From assembly GCA_036346355.1 (NCBI GenBank), contig CM070585.1:3921001-3985000 (forward strand): a stretch of DNA of 64,000 bases. Direction: 5' to 3'. Numbering within the stretch: the first letter of the stretch is position 1; each line of letters begins with the position of its first letter. Below, piece after piece: positions 54,687 to 64,000 of the stretch. Source of the stretch: Rhipidocladum racemiflorum (Eukaryota > Streptophyta > Magnoliopsida > Poales > Poaceae). The translations under genes were made by a program, and so were the position numbers. The notes below the pieces were generated by a model that was not told where the DNA came from, did not search any database, and saw only the letters and a program-made list of their open reading frames with translations.

Positions 54687-55647
54687 GCCATCAGTGCTTC
54701 GTGCAATCAAAGAGGTCACAATTATCCTAGGAGTGCTCGTGGTGATGTTGTTGCTAGAAGGTCTAATGACCGGCCCATAGGCCCCCATATCACTTATGCT
54801 CGGCGTTCGAATTCAAAAGGTGGTGTTGGTAATGTTGATGAGTCGGATAATGAGTGAAGATGATGTTGGAAATGAAGATTATGCGGTTGATGATGATGCA
54901 GAATTAGATGATGATGAGACTCCACCGTGTACTCCTCATGAGGGTGGAGCAATCAAGAGGAGGAATTTGATTTGGATGACTTGGATGGCTGATTCCAAGC
55001 AGAAATGCCAATGTTACTTTTGCTACTTTCAAACTTTAACTTATCTTTCGATTAATATTGTCCTTCAGAACTTGTTTCTTATTAAGTTATGCACTTATGC
55101 TATTGCTTAAGGACTGGCTGTGTTGTTGCACTTATTAAGTTATGCACTTAGCTTATGCTATTGTTCTTGTGTTGTTGTAATGCATGAAATTCTTGTTCTT
55201 GTGTATATCAGAATTCAGAAGGCAATGCATGAGATTATTGCAGTTGTTTCTTTTCTGTTTCAGATTATGTAAAGTAGGTGAACTACTGGATAGGATATTG
55301 GCGAGGTTCTTTAAAGAGCCATAGTTAGTGTTTGGAACAATTCTTATGATTAATTTTGCTGGGGTTCTAATGACAACTGAATTTCATGGTTTGCAGTTTT
55401 GCCCATGTGGTAAGTATTCTGAAGAAGATGCAAAGGTTATTATGGTGCAAATTTTGTAATAGAAGAACTTTCATCGGTAATTGGGATCAAAACAAAGTCA
55501 TCAACTCATCATCATGCTTACGTTGTTCTTCTCTTCATTTCATGTGTTACAACATCTGCATGTGTTTAAATGTTACCACAACTTACAGCAGTTATCAGGA
55601 TGTCAGTTGAAAAGGTTCAAAAACGGTCAGATACTTGACAAGGGGGT
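54687..55647 (+). pseudogene. hAT transposase C-terminal region (second copy)
   Basis: Starts with the same 52 bases that end the first hAT fragment (gccatcagtgcttcgtgcaa...gagtgctc at 51864-51915 and 54687-54738). It continues into RGDVVARRSNDRPIGPHITY, NVDESDNE and acidic repeats (DDDAELDDDETPP), typical of plant hAT C termini, then AT-rich sequence. The region 54739-55647 is missing from the first copy. Confidence 0.6.
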
Positions 55648-56702
55648 TCCTTGTCTATTGGGGGTAGAACAACATTAATAAATTCATGTCTTACTAGCAT
55701 CCCTGTTGCCAAAAACTGTGGTACACAAATGGATAAACCCAGGAGAACATTTTTATGGCAAGGGAGGAGTACAAAGTAAAAGTACCACCTTGGGAAATGG
55801 AATAATATTTACAAGCCTAAAGTAATGGAGGTGTGAACATAATAGATTTGAGAAAGCTAAACATTAGTCTATTGTGTAAATGGTGATGAAAATTGGCACA
55901 AGAAGGAATGTGGCAAGACATTGTCAGGAATGAAGTATTTCAAGGGTAAACATCCTATGTTGGTAAAACATAAACAGGATGACTCCCCTTGTTCATCTGA
56001 TCTTCTTAACGTAAGACACATTTATGCTATGATGCTTGAAGGTTGCAAGGATACTAGTTTTGGGATGATTGGTGGTTGTGCTAACAATGTCCAGTGTTGT
56101 ATGCAATAAGTAATGAGATTTTAGGAATCTCATTGTTGTGTACAAGAATGGGAGTTATCTTTTAGGCGTTGGATTTCTGCAGAAATGCAAACTCAGTGGA
56201 ACACTTATCGATTTGTTATGAGTTCAGTTCAGATTTCATCTGACAAGGATGATGTGCAATAGGTATGGTCTAGTAAAGGATTGCAGCTGGCAACACACAG
56301 GAGGTTCTTTTGGAAGGAGCTGAGCGATTCTTTCAGACTGCGACACAAGCAGCTTGAGCAACAAGGGCGGGAAGGGAGTCATCTCTTCCTCATGTGTTAA
56401 CCCTTTGTTCTGTGGAGGATACCGATGAGATGGAGTAGTATCAAGTTATGTGTGTTGTGCCTTCTTGGATGTTTCTGTGGTCTTCAGGTTGTTTGTGCTC
56501 GGTGTCATCCTTTTGGGCTGACCGGCAAAGTACTACTATCTCTAATTCTACCATCTCAACCCCCCCCCCCCCCCGCTCAATCTAAACTCTCCCTCTCGTG
56601 TAAAGAATGTTTCTGTTGGTTAATGGAAAATGGGACAGTTTCCCGGACAAAAAGAAATGATGCTAATGCAAAATGCGGCAAACAAGATGAAGTTCACGTG
56701 CA
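55648..56702 (+). pseudogene. LINE reverse-transcriptase tail, copy 2
   Basis: Direct duplicate of 51914-52960. KYFKGKHPMLVKHKQDDSPC is readable at about 55930-55990. A run of about 13 C occurs near 56562-56574. The two copies diverge abruptly after gttcacgtgca. Confidence 0.7.
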
Positions 56703-56704
56703 AT

Positions 56705-57560
56705 TAACTATATAACTTTATATGAAGCCTCACATGTGTTTAGTTGAGACGTGTAATTAACTATATCCAGAAATCATATGGTCTTAATATGATACACACA
56801 ATTATCTATAAAGATAATGCTGCTTATGTTATACAAATGAAAATGGGTTATGTAAAGAGTAATATCATGAAGAATATTGCCCCTAAATTTTTCTATTCTC
56901 ATGAACTCGAAAAGAATGATGAGGTAAATATATTATAACATAAGTCATATGAAAATCTAACATATTTGTTCGCTAAGTCCTTATCAAAATATATTTTTCA
57001 AATGTGTGGCATTGGAATGAGACGACTTAGATATTTGTAGAGTTCAGGGAAGTAAATCCCTAAACCATAACCATTTTTGCATGATCCTAGAGATCATATG
57101 CTATATCCTGAAGATTATAAGTTGTGTTCTTTTCTCGTTAGTGAGTTTTCTTGAAGTTTCTCACATGAAGGTTTTTACTAAGGCAACTAGTGTAATACGG
57201 AGTACGAGTGCAATGTACTATTTTCTTCACATATTTTTTCCACTAGGTTTTTGGGGAAGTTTTTAATGAGACATGTTCATTACACGGTATTCATCTAAGG
57301 GAGAGTGTTATGATATAGATAGAACCCCAATCCAAGCATAGAAAATCTCTATTTATCGGTAGGTGAATCTGAATCTATCTCTAACCGGTTTGATTATATC
57401 TCGTAAAGAAAGATGGACCTAATCTTTCTTGTAAAGAAAAATAGAAAACTTTGCTCTTATTTTATATAGTTCTACTTTTATTCATATGATCTCGTTAATG
57501 CATTGTTGATTGTCTGGCAAAGTTGCGCTCGCGCGTGTAGTCTCTACGATACCGAAAACT
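56705..57560 (+). pseudogene. Ty1/copia RNase H end and LTR start
   Basis: Reads IIYKDNAAYVIQMKMGYVKS then IAPKFFYSHELEKNDE, a stop, and NLTYLFAKSLSK-like and IGMRRLRYL, the C terminus of copia RNase H. A purine-rich stretch (aagggagag) at about 57299-57307 is followed by TGTTATGATATAG, likely the start of the 3' LTR. The LTR end and the other LTR were not found. Confidence 0.72.
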
Positions 57561-57739
57561 TAACCTGATAAATCTACGTACCGCACTTGATACAACATTC
57601 AGGGCAAAATTGTGTCACTGACAGTTTGACAGCGTTTGGCAGTTTGTTACAGTACATGAAACGGGGGATAGCTGCTGCACTATTTTTTGTTCCAAAGAGA
57701 ATGTACACGGGGAAAACAAGAATATTATTACCGCTCGAG

Positions 57740-60700
57740 TTAAAAATTGTCACTGTTCTCAACAAATGTCAACAAATGCCTAACAACTAACCGCTTATGA
57801 TCCTCATTGCTTTCTTTACCTTTCAACTCTATCGCGCCTTTCATTATCCGGGAGTACAGCCTTTCGAGCTGCGGCACGCCGTAGCCCGCGGTGAGCTCCA
57901 TGAAGCGTTGCTTCACGACTTGCAGATGTCCAAGCATGTCATCGCTGGTAGGCATGGCAGCATCTTCACCGTTGTCGGTCACCATGGGCTCAGGAGAAGC
58001 ACCGGGTAATACTGGTGCTTCAGCCGGTGAATTTTCAGATTCTTCCAAAGCACCATTTGAATCTGGTTCCTTTGGAGCTTCTGGGGAAGTTGGCTTTGAC
58101 AAACCTACATCACCAGGAAACCTTTCATCTCTTGCTGTCGATTCTTTAGTCATGCCTGAAACAATGGCCAGTTCAACATTTTATAAAATCACTATTATTG
58201 TAATTTAATATGTAAGTACAATTCTCAGTGTCAATGATGAAAAATCATGGGAACTTGCCCTGTTCATTTTCGGTGCTTTTCTTTTGCCGCTTTAGAACTT
58301 CGTAACTTTGTGGCAGATTTACTTCTGGTTGTACATTACGAAGTCTTGCACTTATTCTAGTACCAGAAACCAGCTGAGCAACAGGTGCCACTTGAAGAAT
58401 GGAGCTATCTTCGTCATGCATAGCCTGCAGAGGACCCCCTTGTGCAGCAATTTTATCACAAAAGGACACCAAAGATGGGTCCATCTGTGACAACATACCT
58501 TGCACCTGACCAAAGAGGTCCATTGGTTACACACAAAGCATACAGACCTAGTAAACAATCAACTACAGCATCAAGTGATAGAACAAGATACCACATCTCG
58601 GAGTTCGCATGCTCTACTGACAATCCTAGATCCATTGTAGTCATCCCCATTATAAGTCTGCAAAGACAGTACATTGGTTAGCAACAACTATAGATACAGT
58701 AGTTACAGAACATTGGTCATTGTTTTAGCTGTCATCCGCAGGAAGATCGCACAAACTATAGATACAGTTGTTATGGAAGTTTGGTCATTATTTCAGTTGT
58801 AAGGACAGTACATTGGTTAGCAACAACTATAGATACAGTAGTTACAGAACTTTAGTCATTATTTCAGCTGTCATCCACAGGAAGATCGCAACAAACTATA
58901 GATACAGTTGTTACGGAAGTTTGGTCATTATTTCAGCTGTAGTCCGCAGCAAAAAAGTATTAAATTGCAATGCACTTCCTATGAGATGTAGGGCCAAAGC
59001 ATATGTAACATGAGTCAAAAACTAAATGACCCAACAAGAAAAATCATACCTTTGCATTCAAGACAATAAGATCAATGTCCTTCATAAATGCTGTCCGAGT
59101 AAGGTACTGTCCAGAGTCAACCCGCTGCAAGACAGTAGCCATATCCATGGGGTTGTGAATTACTGATCGATAGTCAGGCACTTCCTCTTCTGATACGGGG
59201 AAGTGAAATGCATTGAACCTTTTGTTGTACAGAATGCTGAAAAGATGAACAGTCACACCTTGATTATTTCCATCTGGTTTTGAAAATCAAGCGAACAATA
59301 ATGTCTGACAAGATACTATAATTTTTTTCCATACGCAACAGAAGATAAAATATTGGTGTTTTTTCCAAACTTACAGTAAACAAATTCCATCTTCAAGTAG
59401 TATTCCAAAAGAACACACTTTCAGCTATATAAACTTCAAAATTCAAATGTATCTCAAAGACAAGTTTTACTACAAAATCCTAGTTTAAAATTTTAACTTC
59501 CTAACTGACTGTTTTTCTTCATTTTAGCAGAGCTCACTGCAATATTGTGAAGATGCAATCACTTTCCAAGTGTAATGTGTTCCCCTAGGCGCTAGGCAAG
59601 CGACAGACCAGCGCCTAGCAGCTAATTGCCGCCTAGGTGGGATAAATTAGCTAGGCGGGCTAGGCGGCCACCTAGGGGAACACTGAGTGTAACCCACAGA
59701 TCAGCAGCATAAAATTGAGCTTATATACCATATATTAGCTTAGCTTATTGCTTTTCACCACCTTTTCTTCCCAACCACCTTTATGATCAACCTAGGTCTC
59801 TCGTTGGTGAAGATAATGTTAAAACTAAGAACAGTATTGAACCATCATCCGTTTTAACCTGTAAATGGTTGTAACATTTAGCAGCGGATTAGTTCTTATT
59901 ATTCATACAGCCAGACATGCACATGCATATTTGTGATTTTTTAAATATCACCCCATGGCCTGAACTGCTTTATTCGGGTGGAATCAAACTGCCCAACCAA
60001 GATCATGCTAACATTCCTTGGATCAACTAAATATCAATCCCAAGGTTGGGAATAAGCATATATTAGCTAAAGATCAATCAGCAACTGGCTAGTGTTTTAC
60101 TGTGGAACATAAGGGCAGTTTTTCACACTGCTCTTTAACAAAAGTGTCAAGCCAATTCATATAGCGTCCAGTAGTTAATTGGTGAGAACAAAGGAACAAA
60201 GCTAAAAAAATATAAGCAATTTTGGAAAGGAACGAATTGCAGACCGGTTACAAATATCTCGGAGACACATTCTCGTCCGACGAACAGCATGTTGCTGAGC
60301 TTCTGCCTTAGCTTTTAGCTCTGAAACCTTAGGGACATCCACTTCCTTTGGCGCTTTGGGAAGATCAATGCAAGACTTCTGGCCTTTCGACTTATTTCTT
60401 GACTCTTCCATTTGAAGTGAGAACAATGACTCAAACAGCATATTGAAGTATCTCAATCGATCATCATCACTTGGTTGATCCACTTGATATCTATTAAACA
60501 AAAAAGTTTTCTCGGTGAAAGATACAAAAGATAGGAGGAAATGCACTGAACACGATGTGAAGAAGCCAACACTGATCTGAAAATGAAGTGCTACACAGTG
60601 AACTAAAATTAGCATGTAAACAAAATGAGAACAAATCTTGTTCCCAAGATGTACCTAACTACATATTAGTACAATAAATCCCTTGCCTAATGCCAAGCAG

Positions 60701-63700
60701 ATTGCTTCCATGATTCTATGTTAATGAACAATGATGGGATAGTTTGTGACATCTTTCAAGGATTTACAAAGCTCAAGAGAGTAAAAGAACTGATCCAAGC
60801 AATAATAAATTATCTAAAACCAATCGAGGCAGCAGGTCAAGACTTTAATCAATACGTACGTAACTTAAATCATGACAAGAACTACAGAATTATTATGAAG
60901 CTACGCGACTAGAAATTGATCCCTATGATCGAAGTTATATACTCTATAACATAGGCCTTATACACACAAGCAATGGAGAGCATACAAAGGCTTTGGAATA
61001 TTATTTCCGGGCACTAGAACGAAACCCCTTCTTACCACAAGCTTTTAATAATATGGCCGTGATCTATCATTACGTGCGACTATCTCCACTATAGAAAGAA
61101 GGAAAAAAAAAGGATCAAATTTTCTAGTAAATACTAGAAAAAGGGCTTTCTACATAGGGATCGTCAAAACAACGATTTTGCCCTATCAGCTAAAGGAAGG
61201 AAGGACACTTCACGAGAATCAAAATAGGAAGAAAGTATGGCCTATACTACTACTCTATGGATAAAGTTCCCAAATTGATAGAGAAAGCATGTGGCTGCTG
61301 AAGCAGCTATTGGACTATCCATTCTTTCTTCCATCCATCGTAACAGGAAATCAACTCGTATCAATCAATCTCATTTTTTGAATAATTAGACATAGAATCA
61401 AAGCAACCCAGGCAAAAGAGAACAAACATTTGACCAGGAACCTACACATTACGAGAAGAAAATATGGAAGCAGTAGCACACTCTTCTTCAAGGTCACTGA
61501 AGGCCACTGGTGATGTTCCTAGTAACAAAACAGGAAGGTTGGATGGCAACTCATTCAACAGAGTCAATAACACAGCCCTAAGCTGTTCATGTGCCTGTTA
61601 CATCAAAGATGAAGTAATTAGCTATATAATCAATATTCAACATTTATTACTCAAGAATCATTTCATAGCATCAAATTTTATATAGCTTGGACAGCACGTG
61701 TACTAACCGTATCCCACCAAAGATGGAACTGAGGCAAGTAGAGTATTGAAGGGGTTGTTCTCCTTGCTTCCCCGAAAATATGCACAAGAGCTTCTTCAGG
61801 TGTCTTTGCGCTTGGATCGGAGAGAAGCGAAGGCAGCCCCAAGGAGTGAACAGGGAATTTCTCAAGGTCATGCAAAACAGCTGGTCCAATATGATCCTGC
61901 TAAGCTTAAATCACATTAGTAAGGAAACAAAGGCCAAAATGACGATATATTATGTAAAAGAGGAATAGCCCTACCAGTCCAACACTCTCACCCCCATGTA
62001 GCAAAAGGCGAGGTCTATAAACAAGGGGGATGGAAGATCCGTAGGAAAAGGCAGACAATTTGCTATCATCTAACAATGAAAGGAATGGAAAAATATCAGA
62101 AATCCGTTCCATTATTTTCTCAAGATGCCTCTTCAGACACGGAGCAATAACTGATGACAGTGGCCTTGAATGCACAATCGATCCCCTATGCGCAGCTGGT
62201 GTTATTGTAGACATAGCTTCCAAGAAGTGGTACTTCTCAACCCTGACCGAATCAACATCAATGACAAACTTGTCGTCACTACTGTAGACCTGAGGATACT
62301 TCTCTCTAAATGCCCGAATAGCAGCTTCTGTACATAATGCTTTCAAATCAGCTCCACAATATCCCACACAGCTTGCAGCAAGTTCCATTTTTAGCCCCTT
62401 TGGTGGAGGATCTTTCCATTTCCGAGTATGAATATCCAGTATTTCAGCTCGTGCCTCATAGCCAGGTAAAGGAAAAAAGAACTCACGATCAAATCGTCCA
62501 GGTCTACGCAATGCTCCATCAATGGCATCAATTCGGTTGGTTGCTCCAATCAAAACAACTTGCCCACGAGAGTCAAGACCATCCATCAAAGCAAGCAACG
62601 TTGAAACAATTGAATTGTGAATCTGCTCTTGCTTGCTAGATCTCACAGGTGCAAGGCCATCTATTTCATCAAAAAATATGATTGATGGCTGATTCTTTTG
62701 AGCTTCCTCAAAAAGTAACTTGAGCTGCCTTTCAGCCTCACCAACCCATTTACTAAGAACATCAGCTCCTTTTCGCATATAAAAGCTAACCTTCTGGCCA
62801 GCTTTAGAGGCAGCACAAGCTAAGGCACGGGCAATCAATGTCTTCCCAGTACCAGGAGGGCCACAAAGAAGAACTCCCCTAGGAGGAGTAATGTGGTAAT
62901 TTGCAAAAAAATCTGGATAGAGCAAAGGGAAGAAGACCATTTCCTTTAATGCATCAATGTACTCGGACAGCCCCCCTATATCATTAAAACTCACAGTCTC
63001 ATCAACCTGGAGAGGCTGAATATCAGCTCCTCCCTTTGAACTTGGTCCGGCAGTTTGGACCCCTGGCATAAGTGAAGAAGTACCGGCTGTACTGTCACCC
63101 TGATGACCCCATCCAGATGCTCCAACATTCAGACCCCATGCTGCTGAACTATGCATGTCCAATCCACCCAAAAACCATGGCATACCTCCTCTGCCACTAC
63201 GCATCCATGGCATGGATGGGCCATCATCCGGCTCGTCCACAAGAAGAGAATCATCTGAATCATCTGGCAATGAGAAACGAGGGCGCTTATGCATGCGTGA
63301 CCCACCTTTTTTTAAATACTTGCTGTTCTTTGGACCAATTCCATGTACTAGCACTCTGCGGGGAGATTGTGGTCTGTGCTTCCCTTCCTTCCGCGGGGAG
63401 GGTCCACGAACTTCTGAACGATCCCTTAGATCATATCTCCTCCTTCCTTCTTGCTCTTCTTCACCATCTTCATCATCCCCATCTGCTTCAGCTTCATCAC
63501 CTCCATCAACCTCCTCATTGCCACCATCCTCTTCGATATCATTACCATTTTCTCTCTGATCTTGTGCACGTTCTTCAGAGCTTTCCTGATCATCCTCAGA
63601 TTCATGGTATGGATGAAGTCTTTGTCCCCGCAGAGATCTTCTAGGCCGTAAACCTTCACGGCGGGGAATGGAGTTAGAGTTAGACATCTTCTTGCGCTTT

Positions 63701-63972
63701 GGCCGTGCTGACACTTCATCATCCACTTTACTCTTTGAAGAACGATATCTGGGTCTCTGCAAAAATTTAAGGGAAAAAGTGAGCTGATTTGAACAATGCA
63801 GCAAATATTTTAGTTATCAATTGGGTACTAGTGAGGTTCAGAGAATCAGTACCATTAGTGAAACTCTAGAAACTCACCATAAGATCATCATCTTCCATAC
63901 TTGAACTATCTGTGTTATAGTCCTCTAGATTTACAGACATTCTTCGTTTCCGTGTTGAACGGCGCACATTTG
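57740..63972 (-). CDS. ATAD2-like AAA ATPase with bromodomain (partial)
   Basis: Exons in transcript order: 63878-63972 (5' exons lie outside the window), 61975-63756, 61708-61896, 61446-61594, 60245-60490, 59050-59236, 58592-58657, 58259-58505 and 57740-58155. The protein has an Arg-rich/acidic N-terminal region (LRDRSEVRG), an AAA+ domain with Walker A GPPGTGKT, Walker B SIIFFDEIDG, sensor ATNRID and arginine-finger region RRPGRFDREF, and a degenerate second AAA region. A bromodomain (NKRFNAFHFPV to PDYRSVIHNPMDMATVL) and a C-terminal tail ending TFVENSDNF follow. The ATAD2/Yta7 family binds acetylated histones and helps histone turnover in the nucleus. The intron between 58259 and 58155 uses a GC donor. 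The intron 60491-61445 contains chloroplast DNA. Confidence 0.93.
58668..58945. repeat. Tandem duplication of a 130-base unit in an intron
   Basis: Two units (about 58668-58796 and 58803-58940) share gacagtacattggttagcaa and aactatagatacagtagtt. Each unit is itself two related halves (agatacagtagttacagaac, agatacagttgttacggaag). It lies in the ATAD2-like intron next to the short exon 58592-58657. Confidence 0.85.
59577..59685. mobile_element. Small hAT-like MITE, 109 bp
   Basis: Inverted ends GTGTTCCCCTAGG / CCTAGGGGAACAC, near-identical 8-base flanks AGTGTAAT and AGTGTAAC. Internal ctaggcg repeats. Sits in the ATAD2-like intron upstream of the bromodomain exon. Confidence 0.7.
60888..61330 (+). 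other. Chloroplast DNA insertion (NUPT): ycf3 exon 2 and intron 2
   Basis: Plus-strand bases from about 60890 read YYEATRLEIDPYDRSYILYN then IGLIHTSNGEHTKALEYYFR, ALERNPFLPQAFNNMAVIYH and Y. This is exon 2 of the plastid gene ycf3, the TPR-type photosystem I assembly factor. At 61074 the exon gives way to GTGCGACTATC, the GUGYG start of a group II intron, as in ycf3 intron 2. About 250 bases of intron follow. The canonical Cys before HY is Tyr here. It is plastid DNA in the nucleus, inside an intron of the ATAD2-like gene and on the opposite strand; it has no start or 3' exon, so it is not a gene. The right boundary is approximate. Confidence 0.88.
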
Positions 63973-64000
63973 CTGCAATAGACTACAAAAGGAATTACGG

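Noticed and set aside
60888..61330. A functional ycf3 gene
   Set aside because: Only exon 2 and part of a group II intron are present, without a start or third exon, in a nuclear intron on the opposite strand.

Overview
This is a 64 kb stretch of plant nuclear DNA, almost certainly from a grass and most likely Oryza. The evidence is Stowaway and Tourist MITEs typical of grasses, GC-rich exons with AT-rich introns, plant-type gene families, and a chromodomain Ty3/gypsy retrotransposon with a tRNA-Met primer site. There are no bacterial-style operons, no CRISPR arrays, and no tRNA or rRNA genes that I could recognise. All assignments rest on reading the sequence and recalling families; no search was run.

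Five host genes look intact or nearly so. They are: a trigger-factor-domain protein (minus, 11.3-14.4 kb); a 318-residue DUF4504/UPF0739 (C1orf74-like) protein divergent from it (plus, 14.6-22.7 kb); the 20S proteasome beta-7 subunit PBG1 (plus, 24.9-27.7 kb); the splicing factor PRP38 (minus, 34.6-40.5 kb); and an ATAD2-like AAA ATPase/bromodomain chromatin protein (minus, 57.7 kb to beyond the right edge). For PBG1, the DUF4504 gene and PRP38 I placed every exon boundary and the joined frame closes exactly. The trigger-factor gene has an unresolved first intron.

The rest is mobile DNA and its debris. 0.9-6.1 kb is a probable Helitron carrying broken genomic pieces of four unrelated genes (COG7, a CBP3-type ubiquinol-cytochrome c chaperone, TFIIA gamma, COG6), all in its own orientation. 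6.1-9.5 kb holds an unrecognised decayed gene. 10.3-10.5 kb holds a probable relic of a PIP-type secreted peptide gene. An almost perfect chromovirus (LTRs one base apart) sits in intron 2 of the DUF4504 gene. 28.2-30.1 kb is a TIR element carrying a decayed B-box gene.

40.5-57.6 kb is a nest of rearranged repeats: a 4.5 kb solo-LTR-like insertion, duplicated AT-rich segments, gypsy, copia, LINE and hAT fragments, and partial copies of the neighbouring PRP38 gene. A piece of chloroplast DNA (ycf3 exon 2 plus the start of its group II intron) lies in an intron of the ATAD2-like gene. The host genes are housekeeping functions (proteolysis, splicing, chromatin, plastid protein folding) and do not form one pathway. 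The most interesting content is the gene-fragment shuffling and the splice-site oddities. I did not find a clearly new molecular system.
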